Below are positions 1 to 12,868 of a DNA stretch of 64,000 bases, piece after piece. A program made the translations under genes and the position numbers. Source of the DNA: Plasmodium brasilianum (Eukaryota; Apicomplexa; Aconoidasida; Haemosporida; Plasmodiidae). The notes beneath the pieces are model-generated. The model had not been told where the DNA came from. It saw nothing but the letters and a program-made list of their open reading frames with translations, and did no database searches. Where the stretch lies: NCBI RefSeq assembly GCF_023973825.1, contig NC_090118.1, positions 1,347,001-1,411,000 on the forward strand, read 5' to 3'. How positions within the stretch are numbered: the stretch's first letter is position 1; each line of letters opens with the position of its first letter.

Positions 1-1756
1 TTTGCTTAAAAGAAAATCCTAGTGATAAAATTTTTTCCTTTTTTCCTGTTTTAAGTTTTTCAATAGAATATTCCTAGTGTAACTTAAAAAAAAAAGAAAA
101 AAAAAAAAAAAGACATAAAATAGAATAAAATGAAATGAAAAAGGCAGATATACGTCTCGATACGTAAAAGTATAAGCAATTTTGTAAGGAATAACTTTAA
201 TTTGCACAAAAGAAGTAAGAACAACGATGTATTTAAAATGTCCTCGTACTCTTAGTGCTAGGTTTTATTTTCATTTATGTGTTATAATGCGATTTTACTA
301 GAAATATATGTTCTGAAAAAGGAATACTGTTTGAATATATGTATCCCTCTGTAAAGAATTGATATTAAGAAAAATTTTAATTTATCTCTTTAAAACTTTT
401 ATAAATGGAAAAATATGGTAGCACTTTTTTTTTTTTTTTTTTATGGGCTAGTGGAACAATATACGCAGCAAATAATATACCCGCATAGAACAGTCTTCTA
501 AGAAGCTCATTTAATATTAGGCATAACAAAGAGAAAATTACATAGTAGAATCTAATCGTACATTAAATGTGTCAATTTGCTGATACTTCTAGTAAGCGAC
601 TAGGAAAACGTTAATAGTAGGCACCTACATTTATGCACGGTATATGTGTGCACACACATATTTATATATATATATATATGTAAATATATGTAATTAAATA
701 AATTAAACTAAATTAAATTAAATTAAATCAAATCAAATTAAATTAAATTAAATTAAATTTTTTGTTTATTAAAATATTCCAAAATGCGCATTTCTACTCT
801 ATTTTGTTAACTATAACCACATCTGAATGATATTCTGTATATACGTTTACGTATATATATACGCATTTACGGATAGAGAAAGCGTTTTACTTAAAACTTA
901 AACGAATATATTGAATGTTAATGGACTATTTAGGTAATTGTTGAAATAGTAAAACATAAAAATATATTTAGTAAAGTATAACAAAAAACAAAAAAAATAA
1001 AATTATAACAAATATATTTATATAAATTATAACAAATATATTTATATAAATTATAACAAATATATTTATGTGAATTATAACAAATATATTTATATAAATT
1101 ATAACAAATATATTTATGTAAATTATAACAAATATATTTATGTAAATTATAACAAATAAAATAAGTAAAACAAATACATAAAAAAAAACAAAAAACAAAA
1201 AATTTTCTAATAATATAAGAATCATATATTATTACATTAAAAAATTAATTAATTAATTAAATGGGAGCAAAAAATAGGTAACTTCAAATTAGCAATAAGG
1301 ATATATAAAAATATATATATATTATATATTTTTAAAAATATGGCATTTTAAAATTATAAATTACATTTTTATTAAAAAAGATTGCCAGTTTTCCCCTATT
1401 TTAATGATTTTCCTTACATAATGATCACCGTACATTTTTTTTTTTTTTTATATATCCATTAAATTTATATGTTTGAACAATTGTCCAAACAATAGGGATA
1501 TATATATATATCAAAAAAAAGAAAAAAAAAAAGAGAAAGTGATCAACTGGAAGGAAAACCTTTACCTTATTTTTTTATAAAAGTATTTAGTTTATTACAA
1601 ATATGTTAAATAATAATAAGACAATATACTTTTCCGGTAGCACTCCGCCTCCTTCACTTCTCCTGTCTTCCCGTTATATTGAGGTATTTCCTCTCTACTC
1701 TTATTATTTCATACATGTGCATTTACGAAACAATTAAATAAAGGATAAAAATATGC
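1..1756. other. Gene-free AT-rich flank left of TRAg 1
   Basis: No supportable gene. It holds poly-A/T runs, a pentanucleotide AAATT array near 705-760 and a 24-bp tandem array near 1003-1160 (separate entry). The open frames here begin at GTG or consist of the repeat itself. A short hydrophobic minus-strand frame at about 443-511 is the only coding-like patch and is too short to call. Confidence 0.6.
1003..1160. repeat. 24-bp minisatellite
   Basis: About six direct copies of a unit of the form AAATTATAACAAATATATTT plus four bases (TATA/TATG/TGTG variants). It is open on the minus strand as an eight-residue FVIIYINI-type repeat. That frame is an effect of the 24-bp period, not evidence of a protein. 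Confidence 0.85.
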
Positions 1757-3055
1757 TTATGAAACATCAGAATCTATTCTTACAAAATTATTATCATTAT
1801 CAAATACATGTTTGTTATTTTGTAAATTTATATTAGGTCTTTCTTCAATTAAGGTAATCCACTTTTTCTCATCCATCCACTTTTTAACAAGGGACTCCTT
1901 TAATTCATTAAGCAAAAACATTTTGTGTTCTTTCCATTGTATCCATATATCCCATTCATTATTATTCATATAAAAGTTTTGTTTTTTATGAACCCATTTT
2001 TCCCATTGTTTCTTTTCTGTTCTCTTCCTTTTGTTCCATTCAATTAAATTTGATTTAATTTTACTAAATAGCGATTTGGACCATTTATGTTTTGCCATTT
2101 TTGCCCAATATTTATCTTCATTAAGTTTCCAGTTTTGCATTTGCCATGACATAATTTTTTCATCTTTCCACTGAGTCCAATTATTAAAAATCCATAAGTC
2201 TAAATAATACTCATTTTCATATACAAAATTTTCCCATTCTATTTGGATTAAATGTTTTGCTTCAGATCTAATCCATTCCTCCCATTGATTTTCGTTCCAT
2301 GTTACTGATATTTTCAAAATATAATATTTATATGATAAATTCATAAGTTCATCATGCCGGTTCCATCTACTTTCGATATATTTAACTAAAACTTCCCAAT
2401 CGTTTTCTTTTTCTCTTAACCAATTTTCTTTTTTCTCTAATAAGGAATAGTGGAAATTCCTCCAGTCCATTTCTAATCTATTTAACCAATTAACTCATAG
2501 ACATTTTTTCATATGTTCCGATTTTTTTACCAGTTTTTGCTCATACGCTATTGCCCTCAAAGATTCCTGTTTTATTTTTGTCTTTTTTTTTCTTGTCTAA
2601 ATAGAGTTTATATTATTAAAAATGTAATTTTATGTATATATGCACATACGGGTATATGTACATACGGGTACATGTATATACGGGTATATGTATATAAGGG
2701 TATATGTACATATGGGTACATGTACATATGGGTATATGTACATATGGGTACACGTACATACGTATATATATTATATGTTCACGTGTATAATGGATATCTT
2801 TGCTGAAAGAGCTACCACCGGTTATATATATATATATATATATAATAATGAATGATGTTTTAATAGTACCACATGCTGGATAACTGAGAGGAGAGTATAA
2901 CAAAAAAAAATAAATAAACCAATATATATCAAAGCAACACCAAAATTTTCATTAATATCTGACAGTATATGTCTGTTATTATTTTGTACTTGTAATGATG
3001 AATGATCAGGATATTCTGGTGCTTCATGAACCACATAATCATTGTTCATTTCCAT
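1757..3055 (-). pseudogene. Tryptophan-rich antigen (TRAg 1), in-frame TGA
   Basis: Two-exon gene on the minus strand. Exon 1 (3055 to 2870, 62 codons) starts MEMNNDYVV and has a hydrophobic segment at about residues 38-58. The donor is GTG|GTACTA and the acceptor CTATTTAG|ACAAG, giving exon 2 at 2596 to 1757, both in phase 0. Exon 2 opens with a Lys-rich stretch, then the tryptophan-rich domain (about 23 Trp in the last 237 codons, with spaced EW/KW/NW pairs typical of the Plasmodium TryThrA_C-type domain). Codon 34 of exon 2, at 2497-2495, is TGA. Aligned by eye to the neighbouring copies it falls on a conserved Trp (KKEEW-F-KWLKQLEEDW in TRAg 2; KKCL-stop-VNWLNRLEMDW here). All exon 1 GT sites are phase 0, and I found no phase-0 acceptor that skips the stop. 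It is probably a recent pseudogene, unless the stop is a sequencing error or is read through. Confidence 0.85.
2648..2762. repeat. 16-bp minisatellite in the TRAg 1 intron
   Basis: About seven copies of a 16-bp unit ACGGGTATATGTACAT with A/G and C/T variants. It lies wholly within the predicted intron (2597-2869). Open frames on both strands across it are by-products of the repeat. Confidence 0.85.
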
Positions 3056-3358
3056 TTTTTTGTCATATTTTTAATATATAAAAATATGTTTTCTAAAATG
3101 AAAAAAATTGCACTTATTACTCTGAAACAGTAGTAAGATTCAGGTAATTATGCAAACATTTGTTCGAATCCATAATTTTTTTTGTGGTGGGAAAAAAACC
3201 TATATTTCTTGTCATTAGTAAAACATAAAATTGTAATAAAATATTTATAATTGCTCATAAAAATGGATTAATATCCAAGGAATTATTACATTTACTTAAA
3301 AAATAGTTTTTTAGAGGTAATTAAATAAGATTAATGAAGACATAGAGCAAATGTTTTG

Positions 3359-3408
<50 letters not shown>

Positions 3409-4717
3409 TCAAGGTGGTTACAAACAAATCCTATTGGAAACGTACTAAAATTATTATAAAAATGCAACGTTAATAAATAAATAAATAAATAAATAAATAT
3501 ATATATATATATATTTATTTATTTTTTTATTGAACAATAAATATTTATTGACACAATCTGCTTAATTTTGTGCCTTAAAAACGATATATTATACGGTTTT
3601 GAATATTTATAATAATATATATATAATACATATAATATTTATTTATTTGTTTTCTTTTTTTTATTGTTTTCTAATAATTTAATTTTTAAAATAAAAATGG
3701 TAAAAACTGTTTAAAAATATATTTAAGAGATTATATATTTATATATATATAATACGATTAATACTATAAAAAAATTATATTATTTAAATAAAATTCAAAT
3801 TTTTATATACAGTTCTAAAAACCTGTTTTGGTAAGTCAAGATTAATTCATATATATGAACTTGTTTGTTCAAACATGTAACATTAGAGTTATTTACAGGA
3901 GGGTAATTATTTTTTCATAATTTTTTTTTGTTTAATACCGTATAAAGAACTATTCTTATGTACAACTATTTTTTTATTAAGAAAAAAAATGAATGCCATG
4001 ATTTCTGAACTTTAAGTTGAAGAAATATATATATTAGTATATTATTAAATATATTTATTATTATATATATATTATATATATGTACATTTTAAAAATATTT
4101 ACCAAAAAATAATAAAAAAAGAAAAGAAATAAAAGTGATAATAAGGAAAAATAGGTTAAAATAAGTGAAAGAAAAAATGAATAAAAATTACTTAAAAAAT
4201 GTCATTTTTTGTTTACAATTTAAAAAAATATGTATAGTTTTTTTTTCCTTCCCTATATTTTCTTTTTGTTTTTTTTATTTCTTTTTTTTTTTTAATTTTC
4301 TATCGCCTATTAAATATGCTCCATCATAAAATATTTGTTTTAAGGAATTTGTAAGATAATTTTATGGTTTTACAAAATGGAATATTTTTCTTAACTAAAG
4401 TTATGCTCTCTTTCAGTAATTTTTTTTTTTTATATATATAAATGTACATATATGTGTATGCATATATATATATATATATATATGCTGCTATATGCTATAT
4501 GTATATGTATGTATAAATCTTATTTGATCTAAAAAATAAAATTTGGAGAAGAAGAGAGTAAATTATGAATTATCTATATGACATGTAAGATATATATAGG
4601 AATAAATTCCGCTTAGATATTCATGCAATACAAGGAAAGGTATGAGGGTTTAAAAATGAATTGCATTAGGGATAATAAAATATATTAAATAGTAATTTTC
4701 TCACTTATATTAATGTC
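3056..4717. other. Intergenic, AT-rich, no gene seen
   Basis: Upstream flank of TRAg 1. It contains a long (AT)n tract at about 3363-3404, a short TAAA array near 3473-3498, poly-T runs and no sustained open frame. Promoter elements of TRAg 1 are expected here, but none can be assigned by eye. Confidence 0.6.
3363..3404. repeat. (AT)n microsatellite
   Basis: About 20 uninterrupted AT dinucleotides, the clearest of many (AT)n tracts in the window. Others lie at about 9969-10007 and 26370-26400. Confidence 0.95.
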
Positions 4718-4984
4718 CTAAGAAATGGTACTATTCTTACAAATACAAGTATCCTGAAAAAAAAAAAAAAATAAAATAAAAAATAAAGAATAGTTGTATC
4801 ATTATATTATGCTAAATTTTGTAAGTCCTACAGATATTTATATATATTCATATACATACATTTATATATATATATATACCAATAATAGGCTGACTCCTAT
4901 AAAAGTAAACATGTACCCCCAGGAAGCGGAAAAAAAATATCGACATACCAATAAATTTAATGCATATGTTAACAGTATTTTCAT
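4718..4984 (-). CDS. Candidate small two-exon membrane protein, unknown
   Basis: Proposed from a patch of higher GC. The minus-strand ATG at 4984 opens 35 codons beginning MKILLTYALNLL, largely hydrophobic, ending at a donor TTATTG|GTATAT at 4880. A long poly-T tract ending in CAG gives an acceptor, so exon 2 is 4753-4718, adding DTCICKNSTIS and a stop. Both junctions are phase 0, giving about 46 residues. The plus strand over the same patch is also open (about 4890-5057, ending in KKENWIGVGILDN), so strand and even coding status are uncertain. No family recognised. It may be a relic exon between two TRAg genes. Confidence 0.22.
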
Positions 4985-5214
4985 GAGGAAAAAGGAAAAT
5001 TGGATCGGCGTTGGTATTTTGGACAATTTATATTTAAATAATATGCTGCCAAATTAGTTTGTTGGACGATTATTGAAAGATATTATATATATTAATTTTT
5101 AAAAGTGTATTTGGGGAAATAATAGTTGTTAAATCATGCACAATCGTGTGCATTTAAGGATAAAAAAAAAAAAAAAAAAAAAATGAATAAATAAAATAAC
5201 ATAAAATAAAATAA

Positions 5215-5300
5215 CGAAAAATAAAACAACGAAACATACAATAAAGAAAATTAAAATAACGAAAATTAAAATAACGAAAATTAAAATAACGAAAAATATA
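5215..5300. repeat. 15-bp tandem repeat
   Basis: At least three direct copies of AAAATTAAAATAACG, preceded by degenerate copies with AACGAAA cores. This is simple-sequence expansion in the TRAg 2 downstream flank. The stretch 4985-6081 holds nothing else I can support apart from another (AT)n tract near 5590-5620. Confidence 0.75.
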
Positions 5301-5582
5301 AAAAAATTATGAGAAATAATTCTAATACAACTTTCGCGAAATATTAAAATTATTTAAAAATATATAAACATATAATAATATTAATGCAACATTTTTATAA
5401 AGAATTAATTATGGCATATCCTGTTTAGATATATATTTAATAAATATAATATATATAATGTGGGTAATAATAAAAGACAAAAGAACAAGCACTAATTAAT
5501 AAAATTTAATTTATTTAAATATTAAGGGCTCCTATTACATGTAGTGATTAGCTCACAAGGTAAATTGAACTTGTACGAAAAC

Positions 5583-5625
<43 letters not shown>

Positions 5626-6081
5626 AATGCATATACATCTTCATATAAATATACACGCAACACAAAAAAATTTGGAAATTATCCTCAAAATACAACTTCG
5701 GAACATAAATGCATTTTCCTTTAAAGCTTAATGAAATGTCATTTCAATTGTACCTTCATATTATTCTTTTCTTTTTTTTGAAGTTCAATGAATGTTCGAG
5801 ATTGTTACACAATCGAAAGTAACAGACTACAATAAGGTTAAATGCAATTAAATAATGATAAAAATATACAAAATTTTTTAATTTTCTTATATAATATGTT
5901 TTTTCTCAGCAACAGTGGAGTTTTTTTTTTTTTCTTCTTGTTTTTTCTTGTTTTGTTTTGTTCTGTTTTGTTCTGTTTTGATATGCTTTGCTCTACTTAG
6001 CTCTATTTTCCTTTAATTTACGTGTATTCTACGCACGATGATAATAATAATAATATGAGAAAATATAATGGAATTCTTTTC

Positions 6082-7436
6082 TTAACTTGATTGTTCATTA
6101 TTTACTAAAGAACATGGACTTTCTTTCTGAATTTGTGCATTTCCTTTCTCTTGTTCCCATACAGTCCACTGCTTTTCATTTATCCATTTTTTAACAAACA
6201 ATTCCATCCATTCACTAAACATCGCGTAATTATCGTCTTTCCAGTCTAACCAATCATTTAATATGAAATTAATGAATATATTATCTTTAACCTTCACCCA
6301 AGAAAACCAATCTTCCCATTCCTTATTAATTCTTTCTTTAAATTCATCTAAATTCTTCATTTCTGATAAACAAAACCATTTGGTCCACTTTTTATTTTCA
6401 AATTCATCCCAATGTTCTTGTTCATCACGTTTCCAATCAGTTGTTAACCATGAAACAATTTTATCTTTTTTCCATTTGATCCACTGTTTTACAATTTGTT
6501 GATCTAACTGAGCATGCTTTTCATAAATCCATTTTTTCCATTCTAAGTCAATATATAATATTCCTTCTGTTAACATCCATTTTTTCCAGTGAAACTCTGT
6601 CCAATTTGCAGATTTTTGTAAAACATTGGTATTAAATTCTTTTTCCATATTTGGATTATAATGCATCCATTTATTATCTAACAATATTAACCACTGTTTC
6701 CAATCCTCTTCTTTTTCTTTAAGCCATATATTTTTTTCGTGTTCTATCTTTGAAAAAAAAATTTTCCAGTCCTCCTCCAACTGCTTCAACCATTTAAACC
6801 ATTCTTCCTTTTTCCATTTATCTGTTTTCTCTATCCCTTTTTCCTTTTCTCTTGCTTCATCCTCTGCTTCATCCTCTGCTTTATCCTTTGCTCCATCCTT
6901 TGCTTCATCCTTTGCTACTTCCTTTGTTCCATCTTCCTTCGATTCAATAGCTTCCTTTGAAGTTTTATCTTTAATTGAGTTCTTTCGTTTCTAAAGGGAT
7001 TTAAATGAAAATTTTACATGTTATTTAATTAAAAAATTTTAAACGTTTTTTTTTTAAAAAAAATGTGCATATTAAACATTTGGATTCCGCAAACATATAC
7101 TTTTTATCATTTTACGCAGTTAAAAACGCATGTTTACAAATATCTATAGACTGTACTTAATTTTGTGTGTTCGTCATGTAATGTTATAATACATATACAT
7201 ATATAAATATACATATATATGTTTTCTTTTTTTATATATTTTATTATTTTTCATACCAAAGTAATATAATTGTAAAACATAACAGACGTTATAGCACTTA
7301 ACGTTACACCCAAAGCTAAAATAAAATAATCAACATTAATATTTGTTAACAACCTATCCTTATATTTTAATGATAATTCCCGAAGACTTGTGGGATTAGG
7401 TACAATATCTTGTATATTTTCTTTAATTGCCTCCAT
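6082..7436 (-). CDS. Tryptophan-rich antigen (TRAg 2), membrane-anchor type
   Basis: Intact two-exon gene of about 362 residues. Exon 1 (7436 to 7257, 60 codons) begins MEAIKENIQDIVPNPTSLRE and has one hydrophobic segment at about residues 36-57. No cleavable signal peptide precedes it. The donor is TTG|GTATGA and the acceptor CCTTTAG|AAACG, so exon 2 is 6990 to 6082, phase 0. Exon 2 starts with a charged linker of repeated KDEA/EDEA blocks (about residues 71-110), then the tryptophan-rich domain from about residue 118, with roughly 29 Trp mostly in W-x2-W or W-x3-W spacing. Known TRAg proteins are secreted or surface-associated in blood stages, and some bind red cells. That role is inferred from the family, not shown here. 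It lies in the same orientation as its three neighbours. Confidence 0.9.
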
Positions 7437-9967
7437 TTTTTTTTTATTTGTTTGTTTTATGTTTAAAATAAAAATTATTTTATATATTATAGTTAAACAC
7501 AATTTTACTCAAATTTGAAATTAATTTTACAATGCATTTGTTGACTTTTAATTTTTGTGAATATTTTAAAAATATTCCTAATTTTTTTTCAAAAACAAAA
7601 ATTACGAATTAGAAATTAATAATATAAGAACTTATGTATATATAATATATATAAATATATATGTAAGTAAATAAATAGGGATTTAAAAAATTTAATTTTA
7701 TTTATATTTACGTTAATAAATGTTATAAAAAAGGTTAATTAGTAAATTAAGAAATGCTTAATTTTACATATATATATTATATGTAAGTTTTCATTAATAG
7801 TTATTTATAAACATTCTTTTTTTTTTTTTTTTTTTTTTAACATTGTTCTATCTATCTATATATATATATGAAAAGGAAAGGTAAAAATAAAGAAATTCTC
7901 AGAATTTACTAATTTTATCACTTTTCTATGAATTTATTTAATTATTTCCATTGCAATTATACATAAAAAATATGTATTTACATATATAAATATATATATA
8001 TATATATGTTATATGAATATATTTAAGTTATGTATTTTTCAAAAAATATTTATAAAGCACAGTTGACATACCATTTTTTGTTTGTTTTAGTATTTTCCTT
8101 ATAAATAAATAGAAAAATAGAATTTACCACTAATAGATTAAAAAAAATACTAATAATTAAAATAGTATATTTTATATAAATACATTTTAGTAATTGAAAA
8201 ACATTGTCGATAAATTTTTATTAATATACATGTTTATGTCTTTTTAATACCTTTTTAACGAAATATTTTGTAAAATATTATTATTATGTATATTTTTTAA
8301 TATTAGATACATATAGATGGAATTATTTATATAATTGTGGATAAAATCTCTTTTTATTATATAACTACAATAAATACAAATAATATTATTGTATTTTTAT
8401 TTTTTGGGGGTAATAAAAAAAAAAAAAAAAAACGTATTTCTTTTTTTTTATTCAATATATTTATCAACTAATATATTAATAAACCCAACAAAATATTCAA
8501 AGACAAAAAATTATATTCATTGAATAAAATTAATATACTTTTTAAATTCATATTTTAAAAATAAAATTGGAAGTTGAAGAATATAAAAATCCATAAAAGT
8601 AAAAACAGAAAAGAAATTTTTAATATTTAAAATTAAGTGTTTTTGTATTTTTTTTTTTTTGTACGTAGTATTTTTTAAAGTTTTCATAAAATAATAACCA
8701 CCATTATATAAAGAAAATTAAGCATTTTTTTTTTTATTATTTAAAATTCTGATTTACATATATTGTATTTTTACTACCATGATAAAAACATATTTAGGTA
8801 AATTTCTGATTCTAAATAAAAATATATATATAAATATATAGGGGTACAAATGAGAAGCGCACAACCTATAAAGCAAAATAAACATGTTTTCCCATAGAGG
8901 GTTCATTTAATATATATATTAACATATATATTAACATATATATTAACATATATATTTACATATATATTTAATTTTGTAGTAATCTCTCGCAAGAAATGGA
9001 GAATGCTTGAATATAATACAATTTTTTTATTATTTCTTTTTTTCCTTTTTTTTATTAACCCTATTTATTAATATCATAATTTACAACATATATTTTAGTA
9101 TAGGAGAAAAATTTATATATACTTTCTTGTATTATATTGTAGTATTATTATTAAGAAGGTTTTAATTTTTTTTATTAAACTTTTAATGAATTTAGACAAC
9201 TTATCTTTGTAGTATTATAGATATATATATGCAAGTTCTAATTATGGTACGTAATGAAATATATATATATATATATAAATTAATATTTTATTCTTTCCCA
9301 TAAAATGTTCAAATAATGGAAATGAAAGACGAAAATAGGTGTTAACCAACATAAGAAACATCGATAGACCTAAAATTGGTCTTTTAAAAAAAAAAAAATA
9401 TATATATATATTTATGATGGAACATGTTTACGATAGTTGAGCATGAAAAAGAACAATAATTACATTAAATGTAAAATAAATAGTATGACAGATTAAGAAA
9501 TAAACAGATTTTGTTAAATGGAGAAAAATTTATTATAACATGTACAACTTTAATTTTTTAGGAGTACATTTTTGAATAATATTTTATGAATTAATGACAA
9601 AACTGATGAAGTTTGTTTTCTGTTGTATATACTAATATAATAAAGTTAAAATGGAATTTAGTTCAATTATAAATTTAATGTTTAATAGAATGAAAAGTTT
9701 TCGCTTTTGTTAAGTGCTTATTATTATACATTTATAATGTTATTAAAAACATATTGATACGTAAGAAAGCAAAAATAAAATTAAAACAGCTAGAAAAAAA
9801 AAACATCAAATAAATTATTAAATTGGTATTGAAACTTTTGGATTATATTATGTGTATAAAATAACTACATAAAAAACAAAACCTGTACAAAAATTTATTA
9901 TGAAAATTTATTTTGTGATATCTAATTTGAATCATATCTAATTTGACACATTTATATTTAATTTATT

Positions 9968-10015
<48 letters not shown>

Positions 10016-10739
10016 GTATGCCTATTTATGCACATGTATGCATATGTATATATATTTACATGCATTTGTAATAAAATTTAAAACCCTTGAGCATAATTAA
10101 CAAAATTTATTTTCCATTAGCAATGATGTATCATATCAAAAAGTTGCTTGATACGGCAGTTGCATTTTGCTAAATAGGCACATTTATTTGTAATATATAT
10201 ACTTATATTGAAGAAAGGCTAATGAATTAATGGTTAGGATTAAGAAAGATATCCTTATAAGCTAATTATATTTTTTTATGTCAGTTTTTACATAAATAAC
10301 TATTCACTCTAGGTCTTTGAATGATCCTCTTTTGTTTTATTACCTGCCATCCCTTTTATGAGGGATTTACTTCATTCCAGTTACCCTATACAGCAACAAT
10401 GTGAACTTTCAGTTTTTAAACTTTATCTATTACTCATTTATTAATTTATCTGTTCGTTTATTCGTTTATTCGTTTGTTCGTTTGTTCGGTTGCTCGTTTG
10501 TTCGGTTGCTCGTTTGTTCGGTTGCCCGTTTGTTCGTTTATTCGTTAGTTCGTTTGTTCGTTTATTCGTTCGTTCGTTTGTTCGTTCGTTTTCTCGTTTG
10601 CTAATCATTAGTTGATTTATTGGTTTGTTTGCCTGTTATTTGTTCCTTTCCCTTCAGACAAGGTTTGAGGTTTCTGAAGGTATTATACGTATAAAAGCAT
10701 GGAATAATATTACAAACTCTTTTCCTCAATTTTCCTTCC
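7437..10739. other. Intergenic between TRAg 2 and TRAg 3
   Basis: About 3.3 kb with no supportable gene. It holds poly-T/A runs, a 12-13 bp repeat TTAACATATATA (about 8910-8970, four copies), a long (AT)n at 9969-10007 and the TTCGTTTG array at 10447-10602. The slightly GC-richer patch at about 10081-10260 gives no sustained frame. Confidence 0.55.
10447..10602. repeat. TTCGTTTG-type tandem repeat
   Basis: Dense array of TTCGTTTG, TTCGTTTA and TTCGGTTGC units, strongly strand-asymmetric (T and G on the plus strand). It lies about 140 bp past the stop codon of TRAg 3. The plus-strand open frame over it (repeated VRLF) is a repeat artefact. Confidence 0.85.
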
Positions 10740-12036
10740 TTAATATTTTCTTTTTTTTTTTTTATTGTATCTTTTTATTCGTTCTTGTACGTAATTATGC
10801 TTCTCATTAAGCCATACATTCCACTGCTTCTTTATTATCCATCGTTTAATAAAAGAATTCATCCAATCACCAAAAAGAATAATTTTACTTTTTTCCCATT
10901 CTAACCATATATTGTTGCAATGGTTTTTATATGTTTCTTCCCGTTCCTTAATCCATGTAACCCATTCATCCGATTCCCTATTTATTCTTTTTCTCCACCT
11001 GTAATAATTTAACCAATCTTTTATAATTTTCTTCTTCCTGTCGTTATTATTTCCATTGATATCCCAATATTCATCTTCCTCAAGTTTCAACTTACTTGTA
11101 TTCCATTCATTTATTTTCTCCTTTGTCCATTGATCCCACTCATTAATAACTAGTTTACAAAAAGAAGAATGAACTTCTTGAATCCATTTTTCCCAATCTA
11201 TTGTCATATAACTTTTCCCATTTTTTTCGATCCATTCTGTCCAATTAGTATCAACCCAACTTTTACATATCCAGAATACTTCTGATCTATATTCTACATA
11301 AATGTTTTCGTTATAATGCGACCATTTATTATTCATAAATTTTAACCATTCATTCCATGAACGTTGTTTCATCCATTCCCAATAACTTATTTTTTCTTCT
11401 ACATTCATTGAGAAAAGTTCATAAAAGACATCCATGTTTTTCATCCATTTATTCCACTCTCTTGTTTTCCATGTTTCTGTTAATTGTCCATTATTTTTCT
11501 TAAAAATTAAAGAACTTTTTAGTTCATTTGTAGTGTTACTCGTATTTACATAAAAAGTCTAAATAGTAGCAAACAAATATTTGCATATATGTTCAAGGAA
11601 ATACATGATGAGTACATACGTCCATGCATACATGCATATATTTATACATATATAAGTATATACGTAACTACATGACTACACAACTGCATGACTACATGAC
11701 TACACAACTGCATAACTGCATAACTACACAACTACTTAACTACATAACTGCATAACTACACAACTACTTAACTACATAACTACACAACTGAATAACTACA
11801 TAACTACACAACTGAATAACTACATAACTACACAACTGAATAACTACATTACTACACAACTGAATAACTACATTACTACACAACTGAATAACTACATTAC
11901 TACAGAAATGTACATATTTTTAATTTAAATCGTTAAGATCTATGAATAATTTTTATACAGATTTTTTTCGACTTACAGGAGCAGCACTTAAAATGATAGA
12001 TAAGAATATAATATACAGAATAACAGATAAATTCAT
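10740..12036 (-). CDS. Tryptophan-rich antigen (TRAg 3), secreted type
   Basis: Intact two-exon gene of about 292 residues. Exon 1 (12036 to 11977) encodes 20 residues, MNLSVILYIIFLSIILSAAP, a textbook signal peptide ending in an SAA-type cleavage site. It ends at a consensus donor GTAAGT. The acceptor CTATTTAG|ACTTTT starts exon 2 at 11558, phase 0, running to the stop at 10740. After about 30 residues rich in Asn, Thr and Ser, the tryptophan-rich domain begins near residue 50, with about 28 Trp (EWNKWMK, TNWTEWIE, WLEWEK). The C-terminus is a basic tail (RYNKKKKRKY). Unlike TRAg 2 it has no membrane segment, so secretion into the vacuole or release at rupture is inferred. The 412-bp intron carries a tandem repeat. 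Confidence 0.92.
11665..11906. repeat. 24-bp-type minisatellite in the TRAg 3 intron
   Basis: Array of ACTACATAACTGCATA-like blocks that settles into a regular 24-bp unit, ACTACACAACTGAATAACTA plus CATT, towards 11900. It fills more than half of the predicted intron (11559-11970). Confidence 0.85.
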
Positions 12037-12830
12037 GGTATTATTAATTAATGCCCCTATAGTATTTGGTAATTCTTTGGGTACATAATTATATTATGGC
12101 TATTTTTTTAAGCAAGGATATTATTAACATATAGTAAATATATATTCTTACTTGTATTCGTATTGGTATTCGCATTTGTATACATACTTTAGTATACCTT
12201 TTAATTATAGCATGAAAGGAAAAAAAATACAGCTAAAGCACTTTTTATATGTTATGGATAATTATCCGCACACATTATAAATTATTTAATAAGTGGGATG
12301 ATATTACACAACAAGTCCAGGAGTATCCTACATTTTTAAAATTTCTTTATAAAGAAAAAAAAATATATTAATAAATAAATGGTATAATGGACGATGTTTT
12401 AAAAAACTGGATGTGTTAAAAAAAAAAAAAAAAATTGAAAAAACAGAAAATTGTTATAAAAAATGTAATTTTCTATTCACATAAAAATGGCACAACAGCA
12501 GATGATATTACAACTAAAATTATTTTACAAATATTAAATAATGAATTATATGGCTGGTTTAGTTGTCAACTGCTCCATAAGAAATAATTTTATTGTGCAT
12601 TTAAATTTTAAAAATTCAGAGAAATGACAATTGTAATTATTTGAATTATATTTATACAAATATGCCAATTTTTACGATTTCTTTAAATATTTAAGTTATA
12701 TATTTTTTTCTTTTTTTTCTAATTTTATTAAAAAAAGAATTAAAAGTGTTATGTCTTTTAAAAAATATCATATCGTAAGGTTAGAGATCTGTGTACTATA
12801 TTATGAATATTTGAACATTAATGTATTATG

Positions 12831-12868
<38 letters not shown>

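Noticed and set aside
443..511. Minus-strand hydrophobic peptide (ELLRRLFYAGILFAAYIV)
   Set aside because: About 25 codons, no start, no splice partner and no family. Too little to call.
968..1225. Minus-strand ORF of hydrophobic eight-residue repeats
   Set aside because: It is the translation of a 24-bp minisatellite. The frame stays open only because the unit length is a multiple of three.
2513..2903. Several overlapping ORFs on both strands
   Set aside because: They run over the 16-bp minisatellite inside the TRAg 1 intron. Periodic Tyr/Val/His patterns are repeat artefacts.
10401..10604. Plus-strand ORF rich in VRLF
   Set aside because: Translation of the TTCGTTTG simple repeat.
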